The position numbers and the translations under genes were made by a program. The notes beneath the pieces were generated by a model. It ran no database searches. It was not told where the DNA came from and saw only the letters and a program-made list of their open reading frames with translations. 64,000 bases of DNA, from assembly GCF_026723865.1 (NCBI RefSeq), contig NZ_CP113529.1:4216001-4280000 (forward strand), given 5' to 3'. This DNA is from Mycobacterium sp. Aquia_216. Lineage in GTDB: Bacteria; Actinomycetota; Actinomycetes; Mycobacteriales; Mycobacteriaceae. Below are positions 25,710 through 33,280 of this stretch, piece after piece; positions within the stretch are counted from its first letter, which is position 1, and each line of letters begins with the position of its first letter.

Positions 25710-27392
25710 TCAGCGAGGCGTCGAGGTGAGCTGCTCGACGAGCCGATATTTCTGGACCTTTCCGGTCGGCGTTGTCGGCAGATCCTGAGCACGGTAAAAC
25801 ACCACCCGCTTGGGCACTTTGAAACGAGCCAGCTTTGCGCGGCAAAGATCGAGCACCTCGTCTTCGGCAAGTGCCGAGCCCGGCACCGGGACTATGACGG
25901 CACAACCGATCTCACCCCAGCGGTCGTCGACCAATCCGACGGCAAAGACCTGACTGATCTCCTCGTGCGCCGCCAGCAGATCCTCAATCTCCTTGGGCAT
26001 CACCAGTTCGCCACCGCTTTTGTACAGCTCCTTGCTCCGGCCGGTCACCTCGAGGTAGCCGTCGGCACGCACCCGCCCGAGATCCCCCGAATGGACCCAT
26101 CCGTCCCGCAAGGTCGCCGCGGTCTCACCGGGCAAGTTCCAGTACCCAAGCATCGCCGTGGGCCCCGACGACACCAACTCTCCCTCCTCGCCGGCGGGTA
26201 GCTGTTCACCGGTTTCGGAATCCACTGCCCGGTATACGACAAGTTCGTCGCTGCCCGAAACCGCGGCCGCGCCAGCCATCTTCGGCTTTCCGACGGTCTC
26301 GGAAGTGAGGTGCAACGGGTCATCGGGGCGGGTCAGTGTCATCGCACCACCGGTCTCGGTCATCCCGTAGCCGGTGACGATCTCGCGGACGCCGATGTCC
26401 TCTCTGATTTGCTGCCACAACCAGATAGGCGCCGGCGCCGATCCGCACAGCATCGCATTCAGGGAACTGAGGTCGTACTGCCCGCGGGCCGGACTCTCCA
26501 GCATGGCGACAGCCATGGTGGGAACACACAGCACGTCGGTGGCTCGGTGGCGTTCGATGCCGGCGAAATAACCCTCGGCGCTGAACGCCGTCTGCGGGAT
26601 GATCGCCCCGCCGACGAACGTGGCCGACAGCAAGCCTTCGATGTACCCGAACATGTGGTAGCAGGGCAACGAGAACAGGATGCGTCTGCCGTCCTCATAG
26701 GCTCGCGTCAAGGCCGATGCATACGCTGTCCGCAGCACCGCATCGTGAGTGACCAGTACGCCCTTGGGTGAACCGGTGGTGCCGGAGGTATAGAGCATGT
26801 CACTCGCGCTATCCGGGTCGACGGCGAAGCCATCACTGGCTCCGGGGTTTTCATCTCCGAGGATGGCGAGCCCGGCCACGGTCAGGCAACCAGGCCGCGC
26901 TTGGCCGTTGGTGTCGAGCAGCACCACGTCCCGCGGCGCATCGAGGCCTGGGATATCCCAGCCCGGCACGATCTCATCAAGCATCGACTGATAGTCGAGG
27001 CCGCGGAAGTCCGTCATGGTGACGACCACCCGGCATCCGGAATCGTCAAGGACGTAACGCAATTCATCCTGCTGGTAGAGGAAGTTGATGGGAACGGCGA
27101 TCGCCCCGACGCGCGCGATCGCGAACTTGATTGTGACGAACTGCGGGTAATTGGCCATGATGACGCCGACCCGATCGCCGGGGCGAACACCGAGTACCGC
27201 GAGACCGTCGGCCAGCCGTCGAGACTCGATTGCCACATCGGCGTAGCTAAGCCGATAGTCGTCTGCGAATACCAGGGGACGATCCCCATATTGTTCGGCG
27301 CAGCCGTCCAACCACGCTGCCAGGGTGCACGGTCTCCAAACGGGGAAACGTCGGCGTATCGATTCTCGTCGCGCCTCGATGCTCGTGGTCAA
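25710..27392 (-). CDS. Acyl-CoA synthetase (FadD type)
   Basis: The 560-residue AMP-forming ligase has phosphate loop YTSGTTGSPKG, VTGYGMTETGGAMT, HSGDLGRVRADGYLEVTGRSKELYKSGGE, and C-terminal LPTTPTGKVQKYRL. It converts a carboxylic acid to its CoA ester. It is leftward, 30 bp after the MFE-2-like SDR at 27423, so the two are likely co-transcribed. It resembles FadDs with short or cyclic acid substrates in general plan only. The specific acid is unknown. Confidence 0.93.
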   Translation of the reverse strand: MTTSIEARRESIRRRFPVWRPCTLAAWLDGCAEQYGDRPLVFADDYRLSYADVAIESRRLADGLAVLGVRPGDRVGVIMANYPQFVTIKFAIARVGAIAVPINFLYQQDELRYVLDDSGCRVVVTMTDFRGLDYQSMLDEIVPGWDIPGLDAPRDVVLLDTNGQARPGCLTVAGLAILGDENPGASDGFAVDPDSASDMLYTSGTTGSPKGVLVTHDAVLRTAYASALTRAYEDGRRILFSLPCYHMFGYIEGLLSATFVGGAIIPQTAFSAEGYFAGIERHRATDVLCVPTMAVAMLESPARGQYDLSSLNAMLCGSAPAPIWLWQQIREDIGVREIVTGYGMTETGGAMTLTRPDDPLHLTSETVGKPKMAGAAAVSGSDELVVYRAVDSETGEQLPAGEEGELVSSGPTAMLGYWNLPGETAATLRDGWVHSGDLGRVRADGYLEVTGRSKELYKSGGELVMPKEIEDLLAAHEEISQVFAVGLVDDRWGEIGCAVIVPVPGSALAEDEVLDLCRAKLARFKVPKRVVFYRAQDLPTTPTGKVQKYRLVEQLTSTPR

Positions 27393-27422
27393 TTGACCGC
27401 TCGAATCACGCTGGCCCCGTGG

Positions 27423-28301
27423 CTATCCCACAGGATTGGTGCCGAGCTTCGCGCTCGACATGTCGCTGATCTCCGACCAGCGCTTGGTGATCTCGTCAAG
27501 ACTCGGCGGTGTGGCGAACGTGACACCATCATTCTGGAACTGCGCGACCCGCTGCACTAGTCCACCGCCGACGACAAATACCGAACCGGACTCCTGATTC
27601 TCCTCAGAGAGCAGGTAGCCGACCGTCGGCGCAACATGGTCCGGGTCGAGTTTGTCCAAGACCTCCTGGGGCGCGATGTCGGCGGTCATCCGCGTCGCCG
27701 CCATCGGGGCGATCGCGTTCGCCGTGATCCCGTACTTCGCGCCCTCGATTGCCAGGGTGTTGATCAGCCCGACCAGTCCGAGCTTGGCAGCGCCGTAGTT
27801 GGCCTGACCGAAATTGCCGTATATCCCGCTGGTCGAAGCCGCCATCACAACGCGTCCGAACTTCTGCTCACGCAGGTGCGGCCACACCGCGCGGGTAACG
27901 TGGTAGCCGCCGTAGAGATGGACGCTGATCACGGCATCCCAGTTCTCATCGGTCATTTTGTGGAACGCGCCGTCGCGCAGGATTCCCGCATTGTTGACCA
28001 CGCCGTGCACGGCACCGAAGTGCTCGATGGCGGTCGCGACAATCGCCTCCGCGCCTTCCCGGGTGGCCACACTGGAGTAGTTCGCGACCGCACGGCCGCC
28101 GTGACTGCGGATTTCCTCCACCACCGCGTCGGCCATGCTGGTGCCCGACCCGGAGCCGTCTCGAGCACCGCCAAGGTCGTTGACGACCACAAGAGCACCA
28201 TTGTCGGCGAGGAACCGCGCGTAAGCACGTCCCAATCCCCCGCCGGCTCCGGTAACGATGACGACTTTGTCCTGGACTCCGGGCACTTCTGCTTCCTCCA
28301 C
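27423..28301 (-). CDS. MFE-2-like SDR, 3-hydroxyacyl-CoA dehydrogenase
   Basis: The 292-residue SDR is of the type found in peroxisomal multifunctional enzyme 2 and bacterial Hsd4A relatives, which act on (3R)-hydroxyacyl-CoAs including steroid side chains. Motifs are TGAGGGLGRAYA, VNDLGGARDGSG, NNAGILRDGAFHKMTDENWD, Ser in AASTSGIYGNFGQ, and the Tyr/Lys pair in ANYGAAKLG. The C-terminal extension after GSVFVVGGGLVQR is typical of this group. It probably heads a two-gene unit with the FadD. An AT-rich site lies 24-47 bp upstream. Confidence 0.92.
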   Translation of the reverse strand: MEEAEVPGVQDKVVIVTGAGGGLGRAYARFLADNGALVVVNDLGGARDGSGSGTSMADAVVEEIRSHGGRAVANYSSVATREGAEAIVATAIEHFGAVHGVVNNAGILRDGAFHKMTDENWDAVISVHLYGGYHVTRAVWPHLREQKFGRVVMAASTSGIYGNFGQANYGAAKLGLVGLINTLAIEGAKYGITANAIAPMAATRMTADIAPQEVLDKLDPDHVAPTVGYLLSEENQESGSVFVVGGGLVQRVAQFQNDGVTFATPPSLDEITKRWSEISDMSSAKLGTNPVG

Positions 28302-28324
28302 GTGGTGTCGCGCTACTGCTTCCA

Positions 28325-28348
28325 GAGTTTAATCTAGTTTAGAATTTT
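28325..28348. promoter_or_regulatory. AT-rich site AGTTTAATCTAGTTTAGAAT
   Basis: This is a 20-bp motif matched at 16 positions by the reverse complement of the site at 42657-42680 and by the 13-bp core at 10261. It lies before the MFE-2-like SDR. Read on the coding strand it contains TAGATT as a possible -10 box. Confidence 0.5.
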
Positions 28349-28484
28349 TGTGGCCGTCAAGGTCACACCGACCGCGGCCTGCGGACTACCGGCAGCAGGG
28401 TTGGTCGGTCATCGGGCGGGTTGCGGACGCACCGAGCGAGCCCGAGTCGAGCCGCGCCGCGCCCTGTAGAAGGTCGGCTCGCTG

Positions 28485-28780
28485 CTATCCGAGCACCCGA
28501 TACATCGCCCCGCCGGCGGCCAGAGTCCACGGCCCTATACCGCCCGTCAGCATAGGCCAGATGCGTTGTGAGCCAAGCCATGCCACATCACTCATCGCAC
28601 GAGTTACGTCTGGACTTGTCTCGCTCGGCCGGAACCGCACGTGAGCCTCCCTCAGTCGCCACAGCATCAGGCCGAACTGCACAGTCCCTGCCAGCAGGAA
28701 TGCCATGCCGACGCTGCACAGCACGACACCGATCAAGAAACCGGTGCGGTGGTTGACATAATAGGCCGCGGTTTGGTCGG
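28485..28780 (-). pseudogene. Decayed family A membrane-protein gene
   Basis: In frame from about 28780 to the stop at 28485 the translation gives YYVNHRTGFLIGVVLCS, LAGTVQFGLMLWRLRE, then SPDVTRAMSDVAWLG. It ends GGIGPWTLAAGGAMYRVLG. The first part matches IDQHRTAIRIGIVICL...MLRIE and the second HPEVTRALYDISWF of copy A1. About 40 residues between them are missing, as are the N-terminal helix and the whole PRW...GPLAWNG C-terminal half. It has no start of its own, and its 5' end lies within the thioesterase tail in another frame. This is a truncated, internally deleted relic. The region from there to 28301 holds only the AT-rich site. Confidence 0.65.
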
Positions 28781-29644
28781 CACGAGGACGGTCCTGTCGG
28801 TGCGTGACCGAGCGGTAACCGTTGAGATCGTGCACAGCGTGTCGTCGGCGGATCGGCCGAGCACCTCGACGACAGCGAACGACGCTCCCACATAGCGCGC
28901 CCGTGCGGTCACGGTGACAGGGCCGTCCCCCCGTGCGGCCCGGACGAAGGCGACGTGCACACGAGCAGTGGTGAGTTTTGAATTGCGCTCGCCAAGGAGT
29001 TGCGCTGCGGCGATCTCGCTCAGGCATGTCCAGACGCCGCCGTGCAGTAGGCCGAAGATATTGGTCCACGAAGCCGAGGCCCGCAAGGTAAGTAAGACGG
29101 AATCAGCTGGGCCTGTGGATCGTTCGAGCCGCAGATAGTCCTCGATCGTCGCGGCCGTCGGTGCCGGCTCGTTCCGTCTCCGCACGACCGGCGGTGCAAG
29201 GTCGCCCCGAGGAGGCAGGTGGTGCGCCCATGTCGTGCCCTCGGCCACGACAGATCCATGCTCGTCGATCAGCCGAGCCTGCGCGTAGCCGCCGCGATGC
29301 TCGACCTGAACAGGGGTGGCCGTGGCCTGCAGCCGACTCTGCCGGTCGAAGGGGGCGAGGAAATCGATGGTCAGTTCGGACGTCGTCGTCCACCACCCCT
29401 CCGGGCGGTGAATAGCCAGGGACTCACCGAGAACATGGTCGAGCGCGGTGGCCAGTGCGCCAGGCCGCGGCATGCCGTCGCCGTCCAGCGACCATGCACC
29501 GACCAGAACATCACAGCACCGTCCGACGCCGTCCGCACGGCACCGTGAAAGCCCGAAGCGCGCCTCGACAGACGTGCGGTCGTCAACCTCGCAGACCGAA
29601 TCAAGCACCAGCGCACATCCCTCCACGCGCGATGTTGGCTCCAA
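28733..29644 (-). CDS. Double-hotdog acyl-CoA thioesterase
   Basis: This protein of up to 303 residues has two hotdog domains. The first is around GALATALDHVLGESLAI and TTSELTIDFLAPF, the second around SASWTNIFGLLHGGVWTCLSEIAAAQLL with TARVHVAFVRAA. This is the PaaI/acyl-CoA thioesterase type, hydrolysing an acyl-CoA. The TTG at 29644 or a GTG at 29608 behind GGAGGG may be the start. The last 20 residues (about 28790-28733) read through the decayed membrane-protein gene in another frame, so the natural C-terminus appears to have been replaced. It lies 18 bp after the TetR gene at 29663, probably in the same transcript. Confidence 0.82.
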   Translation of the reverse strand: MEPTSRVEGCALVLDSVCEVDDRTSVEARFGLSRCRADGVGRCCDVLVGAWSLDGDGMPRPGALATALDHVLGESLAIHRPEGWWTTTSELTIDFLAPFDRQSRLQATATPVQVEHRGGYAQARLIDEHGSVVAEGTTWAHHLPPRGDLAPPVVRRRNEPAPTAATIEDYLRLERSTGPADSVLLTLRASASWTNIFGLLHGGVWTCLSEIAAAQLLGERNSKLTTARVHVAFVRAARGDGPVTVTARARYVGASFAVVEVLGRSADDTLCTISTVTARSRTDRTVLVPTKPRPIMSTTAPVS

Positions 29645-29662
29645 GAGACGTCGACAGCAATT

Positions 29663-30304
29663 TCACCGACCGGCCTCACCTGTCCGATTGGACAGCAGCC
29701 GGCGCAACACCACGGTGGTCGCCACCAAGTCATCCGGATCGTGCAATGTCGCCCCCAGGCTGCCCAACCCCTGCAGCAGACCGACGATCGCCAGGGCGAC
29801 CCCGCGCACGCCGACACTTTCCACCAGATCCGCGGGCGCTGTCCGCGCGAGATCGGTGACGAACGTCGAGAACGACATCAACGTGGGGCCCATCGCCGCG
29901 CGGATCTGGTCGCTACGGGCAACCTCCAGTTGGACCGTGAAGGTCAGCGGCGCCAACGTCGGATCCGATCGATGCAACTCACCGGCCGCCCGGAGCAGCG
30001 TGTCCAGCTGGTCATCGAACGATTGCGCGGAGGCGATCGAGGCGCTCAGATGATCGATGAAGATGTCGTAGACCTCAGCGCCGACCGCGACAAACAATCC
30101 CAATTTGTTGCCGAAGTGATGGTAGAGCGCGGTCGGCGCCACGCCCGCGTCCGCGACGATCTCTTGAGTTCCCGCGCCGGCGAAACCCTTTTGGGCGAAG
30201 ATCCGCCGACCGCTGACCAACAGACGACGACGGGTGGCGTCCCCCGCCGGCCGCTGCGGTCGCGCGGCGGCGAGCGACACCGGCCGAAGGTCATGTTGCG
30301 GCAT
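29663..30304 (-). CDS. TetR-family regulator
   Basis: In this 213-residue TetR protein the DNA-binding domain is RRRLLVSGRRIFAQKGFAGAGTQEIVADAGVAPTALYHHFGNKLGLF, and a C-terminal effector domain follows. The start is the ATG of MPQHDLRPVSL, which overlaps the end of copy A3 by 14 bp. The gene is therefore translationally coupled to that membrane protein. It most likely controls the A3-TetR-thioesterase unit through the nested palindrome at 31037-31075. Confidence 0.9.
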   Translation of the reverse strand: MPQHDLRPVSLAAARPQRPAGDATRRRLLVSGRRIFAQKGFAGAGTQEIVADAGVAPTALYHHFGNKLGLFVAVGAEVYDIFIDHLSASIASAQSFDDQLDTLLRAAGELHRSDPTLAPLTFTVQLEVARSDQIRAAMGPTLMSFSTFVTDLARTAPADLVESVGVRGVALAIVGLLQGLGSLGATLHDPDDLVATTVVLRRLLSNRTGEAGR

Positions 30305-31010
30305 CGGTATGGGCTTTCGTGATTTGCGAAGCGCGACCCGCCGCACTTATCGCACAGAACATGACCACGAACCACGCCACGAACACCACCACCGGGATCC
30401 AGAAACTCAGAATTCCGTTCCACGCCAAGGGCCCGGTTTTGAAGAACGGAATGAGGCAGGCCGGGACCAACAGCAACCCGATCCAGAAGTTCGCGTAGGC
30501 AACCCACCGCGGAAAGACCGGCGTGACGGATCGATCCAGCAGAATCGCCGCACCAATCACGATGTACTGCAAGGTAAACGGCGCAACAGGCGAAAACGTC
30601 ATGATGAAACCGAGATCGTGAAGTTGTTGGGTGATCTCCGACGGCCGCGCCGGTCGGAATGCGACGACGGCCAGGATCAGGAAATTCAGCGTGAAGAACA
30701 CGGTTCCGAAGGTGCCGAGCGCGGTCTGGGTCGTCGAAAGGACGCGGTCGTCCGCTTCGGCCCGGCGCAGCAGCAATCCCACCGCGACCGTGAAGGGCAC
30801 GTAGAGGGTGCCGCCCCAAACACACATGACCATGCCGAGCCGCTTGGCGTTCGTATGGTGCGACCACAGGTCTGCCACTTGCTGCAGCGAGAGATCCGGC
30901 GAGGGCGGCGGAAGGAACCCGGCCAGCACCATCCAGCCCAGCAGCACCAGCGCAATTCCGACGGGCCCGCTCCACGCCAGGACCATCAGTCTGCGATCGG
31001 GTGTCGACAA
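30291..31010 (-). CDS. Family A multi-pass membrane protein (copy A3)
   Basis: This is the third intact family A member, 239 residues. It shows PPPSPDLSLQQVADLWSHHTNAKRLG after the first helix, then FPRWVAYANFW, PACLIPFFKTGPLAWNG and FWIPVVVFVAWF. The start is taken as TTG (LSTPDRRLMVL) because GGAGGGG lies eight bases upstream; ATG 30986 is the alternative. The ATG at 31103 would place the operator inside the gene. It is first in an operon with a TetR and a thioesterase. The family's co-occurrence with TetR regulators and acyl-CoA enzymes suggests a role in handling a hydrophobic compound, but no function is established. Confidence 0.83.
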   Translation of the reverse strand: MSTPDRRLMVLAWSGPVGIALVLLGWMVLAGFLPPPSPDLSLQQVADLWSHHTNAKRLGMVMCVWGGTLYVPFTVAVGLLLRRAEADDRVLSTTQTALGTFGTVFFTLNFLILAVVAFRPARPSEITQQLHDLGFIMTFSPVAPFTLQYIVIGAAILLDRSVTPVFPRWVAYANFWIGLLLVPACLIPFFKTGPLAWNGILSFWIPVVVFVAWFVVMFCAISAAGRASQITKAHTDAAT

Positions 31011-31036
31011 GTCCGGCCCCTCCAGCTCCGACTTAG

Positions 31037-31075
31037 CTAATGTAGTGATTACTACTGTAGTAATTAATACATTAG
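31037..31075. promoter_or_regulatory. Nested palindromic operator before copy A3
   Basis: The outer arms CTAATGTA and TACATTAG (31037-31044, 31068-31075) are perfect. Inside is a second perfect repeat, ATTACTAC-T-GTAGTAAT (31048-31064). It lies 27 bp before the TTG start. Two dimers, or one large operator, could bind here. From 31076 to 31495 I find no gene or further repeat. Confidence 0.75.
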
Positions 31076-31495
31076 GCGGAGTCGATCGCAAGATCCACGC
31101 CAACCGGCTGGGCGTCGCCGGTTATGACTTTCCGCCGTACCGCGTTGCGGACGTCTGAGCTTTCCGGCGTCACCATCGAGCCCGGCGACAAGGCGCTCAT
31201 GTTCTAGAACTCCGCGCAGCGCGACTCCTCGGTTTCGTCGATCCCGGGCGAGTCGACCTGAGCCGAAAGCCCAATCCGCACCTAGCGTTTGGCGGACGCG
31301 GTCCGCATTTGCGTCTCGGCAGTCATGTGGCGAAGCTGCAGCTAAGAGCCATCACGGGCGCACCGTACCGTCGCCGCCTGACATCGAGACCGTCGGTGCG
31401 CCCGAATATCTGACTGACACGTGGACGCGCCGCGCCAAGGCGGCACTCAGCTACCTGAAATCGCGCGCCGCCAAACACGAACTAAAGTCCCAACC

Positions 31496-32059
31496 ATGGT
31501 AAGCGGCGCCTCCCGGGTGGCCTACTTCGAGACGGGTCTGGACGTACTGTCCGACCTTGGTTACGGCGGGCTGAAACTAGCCGAGGTGTGCCATCGGCTG
31601 GGCGTAAGCACCGGCTCCTTTTATCACTTCTTCGATAACTGGCCGACGTACACACGGGAGTTGGTCGAACACTGGAGGCAGGCCAACACCGTCCGGCTGG
31701 TGGAGTGGATCCGCACGGAACCAGATCCACGACGACGCATCGACAGCATCATCGATATCGGCTTGAGTCTGCCGCACCGCGCCGAAGCCGCGATCCGCGC
31801 GTGGAGTGGTGCTGACCCCGATGTGCATGCGGTACAGGTGGACGTCGATCGCGAACGCCATCAGATCCTTCGGGAGTGCGCGCTGCAAATTCTGTGCGAC
31901 GAACGCCAGGCGCAGCTGTTTGCCGACTGGGCGGTCTACCTGCTCGTCGGCTACGAGCAAGCGACCTTGCCCCCCGACAAGGCGGCGCTTGAGTGGATCG
32001 TCGGCCAGCTCCTCGATGCGCTGGACGGCGGCCGGTTCGGTTCTGTCCCGCGCGGCTGA
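31496..32059 (+). CDS. TetR-family regulator (divergent-type)
   Basis: This 187-residue protein has an N-terminal helix-turn-helix, GLDVLSDLGYGGLKLAEVCHRLGVSTGSFYHFFDNWPTYT, clearly TetR-like though the first helix is short. The remainder is helical. The start is the ATG of MVSGASRVAYF; the 25 residues upstream are basic and not family-like. It is convergent with the SCP-x-like thiolase that ends the Rieske operon (25-bp gap) and is a candidate regulator of that operon. The 390 bp before it contains no recognised palindrome near its start. Confidence 0.82.
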   Translation: MVSGASRVAYFETGLDVLSDLGYGGLKLAEVCHRLGVSTGSFYHFFDNWPTYTRELVEHWRQANTVRLVEWIRTEPDPRRRIDSIIDIGLSLPHRAEAAIRAWSGADPDVHAVQVDVDRERHQILRECALQILCDERQAQLFADWAVYLLVGYEQATLPPDKAALEWIVGQLLDALDGGRFGSVPRG

Positions 32060-32083
32060 GTTCGCGGCTTAGAGCAACGCGCT

Positions 32084-33280
32084 TTAGCGATCAGCTGACC
32101 GGCTTACCACCGAGACGAACGAGACACAGCTGCCCGGACGCCCGCCCAGGTTATGGGTAAGCGCGGTGTGCGGATCGGACAGCTGCCGCTGACCAGCCTC
32201 GCCGCGGAACTGCAACCAGGCCTCATAAAGCATCCGCAGCCCACTGGCACCCACCGGGTGCCCGAACGACTTCAACCCTCCGTCGGGATTGATCGGCAGT
32301 CGCCCGTCGGCATCGAAATCGCCTGTCAGCACGTCTTTCCAGGACTGGCCGGGATCGGCGAAGCCGAGGTCCTCCATCAGCACGATCTCCGTCGGGGTAA
32401 AACAATCGTGCACCTCGGCCAGCGAGAACGCCGTGCGCGGATCGTCAATACCCGCCTGTTGGTAGGCATCTCGCGCGGAGCGCACGACTTCAGGAAAGCT
32501 GGTGTAGTCGTAGTCCGGGTCCGTCGCGCCCAATCCCGAGCCGGCGACCAGCGAAAGCGCCCGCACGTACATTGGAGTATCGGTGTACCGCAGCGCGTGC
32601 TCGGCAGGTACGACGATGGCGCATGCAGCCCCGTCGGAAACCCCGGAGCAGTCGAACACACCGAGGCGCCCGGCCACCTTCGGCGCGTTGTCGATCTTGT
32701 CCTTGGCGACAGGAGAGCGGAACTGCGCCTTAGGATTTCGTGCTCCGTTGACGTGGTTTTTCCACGCCACGTGTGTCATTGCGTCACGCATCTCTTCGGC
32801 GGGGACACCGTGTTTCGCACAGTAGGCCGGGTCGAGCAGCGAGAATGCCGCGGGAGCGGTCATCGACAGTTCGGGCGCAGTGCCGTCGCCGGGTGGGTCC
32901 TGGCGCAACAGCCCCGAGAAGCCAGAATCTTTCAGCTTCTCCACCCCGACTGCCATCGCAACGTCGTACGCACCGGCTGCGACCGCATAGCATGCATTAC
33001 GAAACGCTTCCGATCCACTGGCACACATGTTTTCGACCCGAGTGACCGGCTTGTCCCCGATCCCCAACGGCCGGCTCAACGTCAACCCCGACATACCCGA
33101 GCTGAGGGTGCCGAGCCAGTAGGCGTCGATATCCTCGCTACCCAGCTGGGGAGCCGAAGCCATACATTCGGCGACCGCCTCGACCAGCAAGTCGTCGGCG
33201 GAGCTGTCCCAGCGCTCGCCGAACCGCGAGCAGCCCATGGCCACAACCGCAACTTTGCCAGCTATTCCCTTGCTAGCCAT
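32084..33280 (-). CDS. SCP-x-like thiolase (acetyl-CoA acetyltransferase family)
   Basis: The 398-residue thiolase is of the lipid-transfer (SCP-x/Ltp) group. The nucleophilic Cys lies in VENMCASGSEAFRNA, and the C-terminal part has EVHDCFTPTEIVLMEDLG, NPDGGLKSFGHPVGASGLRM and LGGRPGSCVSFVSV. It would cleave a 3-ketoacyl-CoA, or perform an aldol-type cleavage as some Ltp proteins do with a DUF35 partner. It overlaps the HMG-CoA-synthase-like/DUF35 gene by 8 bp, which supports such a partnership. It is the last gene of the ten-gene operon. The start is the ATG of MASKGIAGK. Confidence 0.92.
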   Translation of the reverse strand: MASKGIAGKVAVVAMGCSRFGERWDSSADDLLVEAVAECMASAPQLGSEDIDAYWLGTLSSGMSGLTLSRPLGIGDKPVTRVENMCASGSEAFRNACYAVAAGAYDVAMAVGVEKLKDSGFSGLLRQDPPGDGTAPELSMTAPAAFSLLDPAYCAKHGVPAEEMRDAMTHVAWKNHVNGARNPKAQFRSPVAKDKIDNAPKVAGRLGVFDCSGVSDGAACAIVVPAEHALRYTDTPMYVRALSLVAGSGLGATDPDYDYTSFPEVVRSARDAYQQAGIDDPRTAFSLAEVHDCFTPTEIVLMEDLGFADPGQSWKDVLTGDFDADGRLPINPDGGLKSFGHPVGASGLRMLYEAWLQFRGEAGQRQLSDPHTALTHNLGGRPGSCVSFVSVVSRSADR

